64,000 nt of DNA, taken from Eutreptiella sp. 'Long Island Sound 2002' (lineage: Eukaryota > Euglenozoa > Euglenophyceae > Eutreptiales > Eutreptiaceae). The notes under the pieces are model-generated. The model did not search any database, had not been told where the DNA came from, and worked only from the letters and a program-made list of their open reading frames with translations. This document shows positions 33,561 to 43,364 of this stretch, piece after piece. Location of the stretch: the NCBI GenBank assembly GCA_964036045.1, contig OZ038378.1, forward strand, positions 162,200,576 to 162,264,575, written 5' to 3'. Position 1 is the first letter of the stretch. The number at the start of each line of letters is the position of its first letter. Both the position numbers and the translations under genes were made by a program.

Positions 33561-33713
33561 ATACATGTGCTCCGTGTCATGCAATCCCTGCGTCTGCTTC
33601 AGGGACACCAGCTCCTCCTGCACGCTCTGCTTCACGCGGGTCTCCTGCTCCAGCTGCGCGAGCAGACTGGACACGCGCCGCTCCATCTGCTTCAGCTGCG
33701 AGCTCGTCCAGGC
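33561..33713 (-). CDS. Coiled-coil exon, about 51 codons
   Basis: A C-rich acceptor (CCCCCCCCGCAG) precedes AWTSSQLKQMERRVSSLLAQ, which runs on as LEQETRVKQSVQEELVSLKQ. The stretch is strongly coiled coil. The 3' end is uncertain. A TAT/GTTGCG donor gives 153 bp in phase 0 (low end 33561), while the stronger AT/GTATGT donor would end the exon at 33565 in phase 2. Phase consistency with the other exons favours 33561. Confidence 0.68.
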
Positions 33714-34029
33714 CTGCGGGGGGGGGGGGGGCACCGGAGGGTGTGGGGGTGAAGGACGCACGCCTCCGGACGTTCGCGGAGATCTGGGGCCCACCGGTGG
33801 CACTTGTACCAGAGGCCCGGACTCAAAACACATTGCCCTGTCCCAGTGCCGGCGGTGCACGAACTGCAGGCAGTCGACCACCGAATCGACTGCTGGCGGG
33901 TCGCCGCCGACCGCCAACCGCGCGGGTCTGGACGTTCCCAAAAGAAAACGCGAATGCCGGCGTTGGAAGGGGCCTTATGGAAGGCCCTGCATTGCACACA
34001 AGTGAACAGCACCTTCCGACGAGCGGTCG

Positions 34030-34351
34030 ACCTGTATGGGCCCGCGGTCCATTGCAACTCCGGGGGAGGGGGGCCCTTCGAGCCGATGTGAATTAGGGGA
34101 GGCGGGGGTCTGGAAAACAGACTCGAAGGGCCGGGCCTTATTTGTCCCGAGTGCCAAAAAAAAATTGGGTGGTGGACCGGATTTGCCAGATTTATGTGTA
34201 AAATCACGTGCTTCAGCGCTTTTTAGACGTCCTGCGGTGCTTGTGGTGGGCCCGGCCCTTGGGGCCTAATGAGAGGGGGGGGGGGTGTCTGGGGGAGAGG
34301 CTCGAAGGGCCCTCCTCCCCCGGAGTTGCACTGGGCCACGGGCCATAGGGT
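34030..34351. repeat. Inverted repeat pair, ~53 bp arms
   Basis: Bases 34030-34084 (TGCAACTCCGGGGGAGG core, ending CCCTTCGAGCC) are repeated in inverted orientation at 34299-34351. The loop is about 215 bp. This may be a small foldback element. No target duplication could be assigned. Confidence 0.65.
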
Positions 34352-34805
34352 GTCCTGCAGAGGGGCTGAATGGGATCTCCAAGGGACCATCGACCGCCGG
34401 AGATGTCGGCCATGGAGAACGCCAAAGGCGCGCCACAAGCACTGCAGGATTTGAGACTTCCCCTGTTTGTGCAGGACGGCAAATCCCCGGAAAAAGATCG
34501 CCGGAAATTCGGGTTCCTTTTTGGCCTTTTCCCAGAGCAAAGCGGCAACGGACGGGCGCGGTGATCTCGCTCTCTGGAGACGACGTGCAAGACGTAGTCG
34601 GGCGAGCTTCCGATCTCGGCCCAACGCTGCACGAGTGCATTGAAGTGTTTCCGGTGTACTATCGTATGCTGCCCCGCGGGGGTGCGCGTTCTGGTGACGT
34701 GTGCCGCAAAACCCCACCACCGATCCAGCACCACCGTCATTGTCCCCAATCACAAGCCCAGCAGCAGCAAATGGCACTGAACACGCACCGACCCCTGCAA
34801 TATAC

Positions 34806-34889
34806 CTCAGTCGGCTCCGCCTCGTCACCAGAGTCGATCACGCTGGCACTGGTGCGGCTGCAATTTAGCATTTGGTCCCGGCGGGCAAT
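34806..34889 (-). CDS. Exon, coiled-coil gene, 28 codons
   Basis: A good acceptor (TTCCGCTGTCTTCACAAG) precedes IARRDQMLNCSRTSASVIDS, then GDEAEPTE and GAG/GTATAT. The exon is 84 bp in phase 0. It is acidic and serine-rich, not coiled coil, so it may be a linker between rod segments. Confidence 0.55.
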
Positions 34890-35814
34890 CTTGTGAAGAC
34901 AGCGGAATGGTGGACGGGGCATGCGGAGGGCAGAAGCTTGGGAACCCAAAGCACAGTGGGAACCCGTCTGCAGGACACACACGTCAACATTGGCTACCAC
35001 ACCATGTTCTAATGATGCATGACCACGAACCCCGGGTGGGGAAGCCGGGATAGATATAAAGGGGCCCAAGCGCCCTCCAGGGGGCAGGGGGGCAGGGCAG
35101 GGATGTATTGGAAGAGAGGAGGCATTCGCCTTTTCAAGTCCTGGACGCTAGTGCGATTGAGGGGATCAGGGGGTTAGCGGGTGAGAGCTCATCTATATAC
35201 AGTGGAAGAGATTGGAGGGAGGGGCGGGTTTGGCTGGACCCCCCTTCCTCCTTCCAGGTGTCACACCCTCTGGTGGGGGCGGTCCCCATGATGAGCCAGA
35301 GGCACCCATTTCCTGTGAGCAGGCTCAGCCTCGCAGATGAGACGCCGTGCGTCGCCGCCCAAGTGACAGGCGCGATGGCCCAGAGGGCCCCGCGAGTGCG
35401 TATCAGCCTACCCACACAATCCACACCAGGCTGATCCAAACCTGTTGCGCCGGTCCTTGTGGGACCCAGGGCGTAGAGACAAAAAAAAAATAAAAGGAAA
35501 CCCAATGCGACGCGTAACCCCACACAAGTGACACCGTCCTGGAGGCGGCCCCATACCCCGCTGAAGGGATCACCATGAAGAGACATGGTGCCTAACTAGT
35601 CATCATGTGGTGCTGGGCGGTCCAGTGCTGAGCCGGCCTGCGTGAGCTGAGGAGGGTGGTCCTCCCTAGAAACGCACACGACAAGTCCCACAACAAGGAC
35701 ACCGCGCAGTGCACGCGGCGCACGACGCGACGCACAGGTGCACGCGGAGCGACACGAGAGACAACAAGACGCACGACGCAGTGCACACCGCACAGGCCAC
35801 ACAGCAGGCTCCAA

Positions 35815-38600
35815 TAGTCCCTTGATTGGTAACGGGACTGGGGCACACCAGCAGTGACTGCAGCATGCGAACGTGCTGCCAATAGGCTGTGGTGCACAAG
35901 CTACAGCACAAGGAATGCAGGCCCCAAGAGCCCCTTGATTGGTGACGGGACTGGGGCATTACTGCAGCCAGTGGCCGCAGCATAACAGCGCTGCAAAGAT
36001 GCTGCACAAGCTACAGCACAAGGGCAGCAGGCTCCAATAGTCCCTTGATTGGTAACGGGACTGGGCACTCCTGCTGTGACTGCAGCATGCGAACGTGCTG
36101 CCAGTGGTCTGTGGTGCACAGGCTGCAGCACAAGGACTGCAGGCCCCAAGAGCCCCTTGATTGGTGACGGGACTGGGGCATTACTGCAGCCAGTGGCTGC
36201 AGCATAACAGTGCTGCAGAGATGCTGCAGCAGTCAGGCTGCGAAAGAAGGGCTGCAGGCTCCAATAGTCCCTTGATTGGTAACGGGACTGGGCACACCTG
36301 CAGTGACTGCAGCACGCGAACATGCTGCCAATGGGCTGTGGTGCACAGGCTGCAGCACAAGGACTGCAGGCCCCAATAGCCCCTTGATTGGTGACGGGAC
36401 TGGGGCATTACTGCGGCCAGTGGCCGCAGCATAACAGCGCTGCAGAGATGCTGCAGCAGTCAGACTCCGCGGTGGAGGCACAAGACCTCCGTTGTGGAGG
36501 CACAAGACCTCCGCGGTGGAGGCACAACACCTCCGCGGTGGAGACACAAGACCTCCGTTGTGGAGGCACAAGACCTCAGCCGTGGAGGCAGAAGACCTCC
36601 GCACGACACAAGGGCTGCAGGCTCCAATAGTCCCTTGATTGGTAACGGGACTGGGGCACTCCTGCAGTGACTGCAGCATGCGAACGTGCTGCCAATGGGC
36701 TGTGGTGCACAGGCTGCAGCACAAGGACTGCAGGCCCCAAGAGCCCCTTGATTGGTGACGGGACTGGGGCATTACTGCAGCCAGTGGCTGCAGCATAACA
36801 GCGCTGCAGAGATGCTACAGCAGTCAGGCTGCGACACAAGGGCAGCAGGCTCCAATAGTCCCTTGATTGGTAACGGGACTGGGCACTCCTGCAGTGACTG
36901 CAGCATGCGAACATGCCGCCAATGGGCTGTGGTGCACAGGCTGCAGCACAAGGACTGCGGGCCCCAAGAGCCCCTTGATTGGTGACGGGACTGGGGCATT
37001 ACTGCAGCCAGTGGCTGCAGCATAACAGCGCTGCAGAGATGCTGCAGCAGTCAGGCTGCGACGGGCACTCCTGCAGTGACTGCAGCACGCGAACGTGCTG
37101 CCAATGGCCTGTGGTGCAAAGGCTGCAGCACAAGGACTGCAGGCCCCAATAGCCCCTTGATTGGTGGCAGGACTGGGGCATTACTGCGGCCAGTGGCCGC
37201 AGCACAACAGCGCTGCAGAGATGCTGCAGCAGTCAGACTCCGCGGTGGAGGCACAAGACCTCCGTTGTGGAGGCACAAGACCTCCGCGGTGGAGGCACAA
37301 CACCTCCGCGGTGGAGACACAAGACCTCCGCGGTGGAGGCACAAGACCTCCGCCGTGGAGGCACAAGACCTCTGCACGACACAAGGGCTGCAGGCCCCAA
37401 TAGCCCCTTCATTGGTAACGGGACTGGGGTACTCCTGCAATGACTGCAGCATGCGAACGTGCTGCCAATGGGCTGTGGTGCACAGGCTGCAACACAAGGA
37501 CTGCAGGCCCCAATAGCCTCCTGATTGGTGACAGGACTGGGGCATTACTGCAGCCAGTGGCTGCAGCATAACAGCGCTGCAGAGATGCTGCAGCAGTCAG
37601 GCTGCGTGCGACACAAGGGCTGCAGGCTCCAATAGTCCCTTGATTGGTAACGGGACTGGGGCACACCTGCAGTGACTGCAGCATGCAAACTTGCTGCCAA
37701 TGGGCTGTGGTGCACAAGCTACAGCACAGGGACTGCAGGCCCCAAGAGCCCCTTGATTGGTGACGGGACTGGGGCATTACTGCAGCCAGTGGCTGCAGCA
37801 TAACAGCGCTGCAGAGATGCTGCAGCAGTCAAGCTGCGACACAAGGGCTGCAGGCTCCAATAGTCCCTTGATTGGTAACGGGACTGGGCACACCTGCAGT
37901 GACTGCAGCATGCGAACGTGCTGCCAATGTGGTGCAAAGGCTGCAGCACAAGGACTGCAGGCCCCAATGGCCTCTTGATTGGTGACGGGACTGGGGCAAT
38001 ACTGCGGCCAGTGGCCGCAGCATAACAGCGCTGCAGAGATGCTGCAGCAGTCAGACTCCGCGGTGGAGGCACAAGACCTCCGTTGTGGAGGCACAAGACC
38101 TCCGCGGTGGAGGCACAACACCTCCGCGGTGGAGACACAAGACCTCCGTTGTGGAGGCACAAGACCTCAGCCGTGGAGGCACAAGACCTCCGCACGACAC
38201 AAGGGCTGCAGGCTCCAATAGTCCCTTGATTGGTAACGGGACTGGGGCACTCCTGCAGTGACTGCAGCATGCGAACGTGCTGCCAATGGGCTGTGGTGCA
38301 CAGGCTGCAACACAAGGACTGCAGGCCCCAATAGCCCCTTGATTGGTGACGGGACTGGGGCATTACTGCAGCCAGTGGCTGCAGCATAACAGTGCTGCAG
38401 AGATGCTGCAGCAGTCAGGCTGCGACACAAGGGCTGCAGGCTCCAATAGTCCCTTGATTGGAAACGGAACTGGGGCACTCCTGCAGTGACTGCAGCATGC
38501 GAACATGCTGCCAATGGGCTGTGGTGCACAGGCTGGAGGCACAACACCTCCGCCGTGGAGGCACAAGACCTCCGCGCTGGGGGCATAAGAAGTCCGCAGC
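35815..38600. repeat. 2.8-kb higher-order satellite
   Basis: The basic unit is about 223-232 bp. Each carries CCCTTGATTGGTAACGGGAC, a GCAGTGACTGCAGCATGCGA segment and a second, diverged half with TTGATTGGTGACGGGACTGG. CTTGATTGGTAAC occurs at about 35821, 36044, 36271, 36644, 36862, 37639, 37867 and 38225, with related forms at 37407 and 38453. Three longer units hold an extra array of a ~20-bp box, CGCGGTGGAGGCACAAGACC, at about 36470-36600, 37245-37375 and 38055-38195; a shorter one is at 38530-38600. Open frames on both strands are repeat artefacts. Confidence 0.93.
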
Positions 38601-38792
38601 GGAGGCACAAGCAAAGACGCCGAGCCCGCGCCAAGCACTGCGCATGAAGAGCACGAAGCGCACGCGCCAGCGCACGCGACGAACCCCGAGCACGCTCTGG
38701 GCCACCTGAGGGTGAGGTGACTGCCCTAGCGTCCGCCGGAGGCCGCCACCGGCAAAGCGAGAGGCAACCCACGGGCAGCCGATACCGCACGG

Positions 38793-38819
38793 CCTAACTA
38801 ACCTAACCTAACCTAACCC
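38793..38819. repeat. CTAAC pentamer repeat
   Basis: CCTAACTAACCTAACCTAAC followed by CTAACCCC. Short and interstitial. Confidence 0.85.
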
Positions 38820-38824
38820 CCTTC

Positions 38825-39530
38825 CTCCTATGGTTCCCCCTACCCGAGCACCAGAAGCGCTGGAAAAAATTTCAGGAAATGAATTTTAAGCTTAAATCCT
38901 TTTGCGTGGAAGAAAGTTTGCCTCAAACAGTGGAAGAGGAGGAGGGGGGGACCCCTCCTCCTACGGTTGTCAGCCGCTCTAATACATCCCTGGGGCGGGG
39001 CCTTGCAGGAGGATGGACCGCAGACCCCTTCGAGGGGATGCGGTGCAGCGCCTGTGGACCCTGGTAATTCCCTTGTTTGCCTCTTCTCCCTCGAAAGACG
39101 GCCCTTAGGGATCCCGAAACGGGGGGCATCTCAGTCGAGTTCTGGACCGCAACGGCGTGAGCAGGGGAGTCTGGAGGGGCTGGAGGTGGTGGGGCGGGGG
39201 GGGGGGGGGCTAGCCCTACAAGCGACCGCCACCCCAGGCGACCCACCTCCTCTGTTCTCATGCCCCCCCTGGACCCGCCAGGAAACAAGGCACAAATCCA
39301 AATGAGAGCAGTGTGCGAAGGATTGGGGGCTGGTGACCACATGTGCCACCCGCACGGCGCAGAAGGCGGAAGGAGCAAAGGAAACCGCGGCCATCAGACT
39401 TGTGCAGGACCGTGACTGTGCCCACACGTCCTCTTGTCTCAGCCCACACACCCCCTCTCCTTCGCAAGGGGCAAAGCCAAGGCACCGAGCTTTGGAGATG
39501 TGCCCCATTTGGGATGCAGGCCACCCCTTT
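38825..39530. other. No recognised gene
   Basis: By position an intron of the coiled-coil gene. Contains a G tract at 39195-39209. Confidence 0.4.
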
Positions 39531-39536
39531 GGTCCA

Positions 39537-39722
39537 CAATGGCCCCCCAATGACCCCCCAATGACCCCCCAATGGCCCCCCAATGACCCCTCAATGACCC
39601 CTCAATGACCCCCCCCAATGAACCCCCAATGGCCCCTCAATGACCCCCCAATGACCCCCCCAATGACCCCCCAATGACCCCCCAATGACCCCCCCAATGA
39701 CCCCCCCAATGACCCCCGACAG
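39537..39722. repeat. CCCCCCAATGA minisatellite
   Basis: About 15 units of 10-12 bp, mostly CCCCAATGACC, in an intron-like stretch. Confidence 0.93.
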
Positions 39723-39724
39723 GT

Positions 39725-40670
39725 GCGTCCCCTGCGCGTGCTGGAGGAGAAACCCACCCGTAAAAGTGGTGTTGAACCTTTCGGCTGCTTGAAAATACAT
39801 TCCGGCAGCGAGGCGGGCTAGTGTGGGCCCACTGGCATTCACCGTTGAATTTTGCATTTGGATGTTGCTTTTGCAGGAACATGGGACCACATGCCAATGA
39901 GCCTAGCCATCGTGGGGCCTGGAGGAGGGGGGTAGGGCACACGTTGCCTGCTTCTACATTTAGCAGAAAATGTTGCTACTTGGAATGCGTGTGAGGTACT
40001 TCACAATGAACACAACTGGGGGGGCGGCAAAGCACGCTGCAGTTCACTCAGAAAGTTGGGGATACCAAGATCCCTCGCAAACTTCACGCCCCACGACACC
40101 AACCGGAGAAGCTGGTTTTCCACCCAAGCCAGGGGGATCCGCAGTACCAAGACAACATTCCCAGCCACCGGTCCCATGCCCTGTCCCGAAGCCCCCATCC
40201 CTTCCTCCATCTGGCTGGAGTTGCTGGATGGCTGCTGCTCAAGCTTCGGGACCAGTGTGCACCCGAAGCGTCCGGGGGTCCAATCCCTCTGCTACGCGGT
40301 CCGGCACTTTTCAACAGCTTTCAATCGCCTCGGGGTCACATTCCCAACCAAATCACCGAACCACATTGCATATGTGTCACGCCGCTATCCGGCCTCTTTG
40401 CCCTTGGGGTGTGCTTCCTGTGTGCCGCAGGGGAAGAGAAACCACGTTGCAACACGCCACCCCAAAACATTGTCATCCACCCCTAAACAGTGTCGTTCAT
40501 TCATCCACACGCGAGCCTGTTGGATTTGTCGGGGGGTTGCTGTGTTCTTGATTCCACCAGCGCCTGCCTTTGAAGCAGCACTTGGGATATGAACGAAAAC
40601 AAATATGCGTGTGGGGGGGGGGGGGGTTCAACTGCCAAGTCAAAGCCAATATCAGAGGGCTGGCAACTCA
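39725..40670. other. No recognised gene
   Basis: A plus-strand frame (39970-40551) has no recognisable domain. A G tract lies at 40612-40626, about 50 bp from the exon at 40679. Confidence 0.4.
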
Positions 40671-40678
40671 GGGGGCAC

Positions 40679-40750
40679 CTCCTCTCCCAGCCGGTCAATC
40701 TGTGCTCTGTAGAACCCCTCCTGCTGCTGCAGACGACGCTTGTGCCCAAC
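40679..40750 (-). CDS. Coiled-coil exon, 24 codons
   Basis: CCTCTCCTCTGCAG precedes VGHKRRLQQQEGFYRAQIDR, then LGEE and GAG/GTGCCC. The exon is 72 bp in phase 0, charged and helix-forming. The acceptor is excellent. Confidence 0.65.
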
Positions 40751-41038
40751 CTGCAGAGGAGAGGATGGGACATGGAAAGCAGCCCAAAACAAACCAGGAA
40801 CAAGTCGCTGGGCCTTTCCTTGCGAGTTGTAACAAGGCATGAGTTAAGAGGCAAGGGGACGGGACAACATTGTCAGTCAATGCACATTGAGTGTGTTGCT
40901 GGAATTACAGACCTGTGCCCCTCCCCTTCCTTTCTCTGAACACTTTGGACCTACCGGGTGGGAAATCTCACAATCCCGGGAACTGGCTCGCTCCTCGCAT
41001 GTCCGCTTGCATGCTCGCTGCTTGTGTTTGTGCGTCAT

Positions 41039-41043
<5 letters not shown>

Positions 41044-41114
<71 letters not shown>
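41044..41114. repeat. GT microsatellite
   Basis: About 35 GT dinucleotides followed by CTGCGCGCGCGC. Confidence 0.96.
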
Positions 41115-41115
<1 letters not shown>

Positions 41116-41846
41116 TGCGCGCGCGCCCGTTTGTGGTTTGAACGGCGCCTGTACCACCGTGTTCTCTTGATGTTCCTTGCCTCATTTGAAACGCCGGTAT
41201 GGACACTCGAGGCTGATTGACATGCTCAGCACTGGTCTGCCAATGGTTGGCAACCGCAGCAAGCTCACATTTGCTGCCATTGGCAACCTCCACAAGCCCC
41301 GATAGCACTTGTGCACCAAAACAGAATGGCCTCGCCTGGCCCCCACGCCATGCTTACCAAATCTGTAATGACTGCAATGACACGTGGTGTTCAGGGTCCG
41401 GGAATGTATGGCCTCGATCTGCTATGAGCTATGGACGGCAATGGTGATGTTGCCCAGGGACGTCACGCGCACACTGAGGTGTCGTGACCGACTGCTGCGA
41501 GCCAGTTTAGACAAGAGCACATCAGGGACTGAAGGAGGGAGGAATGACCAAGGATGAGGCAAACGTGCGGAAGCAGGACTTGAACGCGAGACGGATGCCT
41601 ATTGGGGACACCCTACTGAGACGTTGTGTCGTGCAGGGGTGTCCGGCACCCCTTTGAAACGGCTTTAATCGATGGATGAATGGATGGGGGTACCAGGCGA
41701 GACATTGAGCGGACGCGCTGAAGCAGACGAAAAACACTCGTTCAAGGGAAGGGGCTTACGTGGCAGTGAAGGGTAGTGCGAGTCTCGAGGCATCTTGCCG
41801 TTTTCTGCTGACACGACTGCTGCCCCGTTGGGGCCCCCAGTGGGAC

Positions 41847-42223
41847 CAGGGCGGTCCTTAACCGAAAAAAAAAACTGTTCCAGAACATGGTTTTTTTCAA
41901 AAACGACCGCGTGTAGCTCATATGTTCAACCATGGTTGGTGGCAATTGGCGGTTGGCGGCTGGTGGAGATTGCCGGGTGGCAGTTGGCAGTTGGTGGTTG
42001 GCGGCGGTTGGCGGCGGTTGGAGGCAGTTGGCAGTTGGTGATGGGTGGTTGGCTGCGGTTGACAGCGGTTGACGGTTGGCGGTTGGTCGCGGTTGGCGGT
42101 TGGCGGTTGGTGGCGGTTGGCGGTTGGTGGCAGTTGGCGGTGAGCGGTTGGTGGTCCCTTGGGGCGGTCCTTAAGGGCAGTCCTTAACAAAAAAAAAAAT
42201 CTGGTCCCTTAAGGACCGCCCTG
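41847..42223. mobile_element. hAT-type MITE, 377 bp, with minisatellite
   Basis: The ends are a perfect 15-bp inverted repeat, CAGGGCGGTCCTTAA at 41847-41861 and its complement at 42209-42223. AGTGGGAC stands directly outside each end (41839-41846 and 42224-42231), a perfect 8-bp target-site duplication, diagnostic of hAT-type insertion. No transposase is present. The interior at about 41940-42160 is a GGTTGGC / GGCAGTTGGC minisatellite, and an internal copy of the terminal motif lies near 42163. Confidence 0.9.
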
Positions 42224-42239
42224 AGTGGGACGCTCAATG

Positions 42240-43225
42240 ACGTGCTTCTCCAGAAGTATGGCGATCGGAGGAGCCCGCTTTGAGCATGCCCCCAGGGCAG
42301 TTGGGGAATTCACCCCTGGTCTCGTCTCCCCAGGGAGGTGCCAAATCCCTCAGTGCAGTCCCCTTCCGTGTGGATCCCGAAAACTCTTGCTGTCATCTGT
42401 CAACGTTTGATTCCGCCCTCTCGCCCCCCGGCCGATGCCGCCCTCGCGCCCCCACAACTCTGTAACGGAAACCCAGCGTTCCTTCTGCCTCTGTTGGGGA
42501 GCGGGCACGGGGGGGGGGGGGGTGGCGACTCCGCGGGTCCTGGGACGCCAACTACCCCTGCCCCCCCCCCCCAAAGGCGCCCGATGCTACATGAACACCA
42601 AAGGTGCCCTAAGGAAAATTTTGTCCAATTTGCACCCCAGCACTATCCTTAAACCCAACCTTGACTCCAACACCCACCCCCAACCCTCAGCCTACTCCTA
42701 TCCCTACACCTAACCCTAGCCCTGACCCTAGCCCTAACCCTAGCCCTGGCTCTCACCCTAGGCTAGGGTCAGAGTGAGTGTTGGGGTCCAGAATGGAGAG
42801 CAATGATGTGGCAAAAGCAGCCATGAACGAAATTGGGGGGATCTTGTTCAGCCCAATCAACATGGCTGGCATGGCCAAACCAACTGGCTGCAAAGGTTAG
42901 GGTTAGGTTTATGGTGATGGTATGGTTAGAGGGAGGGCAAGGGGAGGTAAGGGGAGCCTGTGCCCCCCACCCCCCCCAACACCCCAAATTGCCCAACCTG
43001 GACCCCCCCCCCCCCACCACCACCCCGAATTGCCCCACTTGGACCCCCCCCCAACCGACCCTCCCGGAGCCCCCCCCCCCCCCCCCCCCCCCCCCAAGGG
43101 GCCTCCGGCCAACAGTTAGTTGGGGGGGTAGTTGGCGTCCAGAACCGAGGGGTCGCCCCCCCCGTGGGAGCGGGGCTGGAAAGCCCCGCGTGCTTGCAGC
43201 TCAACGCGCGCGCGCATACGCACGC
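42240..43225. other. Low-complexity stretch, no gene
   Basis: Contains C and G tracts at 42509-42523, 42563-42573 and 43072-43095, and an interstitial telomere-like patch at 42700-42766. Proline- and glycine-rich frames are artefacts. By position intronic to the coiled-coil gene. Confidence 0.5.
42700..42766. repeat. Interstitial CCCTAA/CCCTAGC repeat
   Basis: Units ACCCTAGCCCTGACCCTAGC and CCTAACCCTAGCCCTGG resemble degenerate telomere repeats. GGTTAGGGTTAGG follows in the opposite sense at about 42895-42908. Confidence 0.75.
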
Positions 43226-43235
43226 ACACGCACAC

Positions 43236-43358
43236 CTCAAGCTGCTGCTGCAGCTCTTCCTGGCTCTCCAGCATGCACAGCTGCAACTGCCGGAGTCCGT
43301 CCACCCAAGCCTGTGACATCTTGCCCCGAACCTCCAATTCCTTGTGGAGGCTCGCCAC
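43236..43358 (-). CDS. Coiled-coil exon, 41 codons (most upstream seen)
   Basis: GCGACTGCTGCAG precedes VASLHKELEVRGKMSQAWVD, then GLRQLQLCMLESQEELQQQL and GAG/GTGTGC. The exon is 123 bp in phase 0 and strongly coiled coil. It is the first recognised exon in transcript order, followed by those at 40679, 34806, 33561, 32331, 28211, 27124 and 24226. No start codon exon was found upstream, so the gene's 5' end is unknown. Confidence 0.7.
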
Positions 43359-43364
43359 CTGCAG

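Noticed and set aside
35815-38790. Several 130-222 codon frames rich in Ser, Gln and Cys
   Set aside because: All fall in the higher-order satellite and repeat with its unit.
41217-41308. Additional coiled-coil exon (EVANGSKCELAAVANHWQTS)
   Set aside because: No convincing acceptor and no phase-consistent donor.
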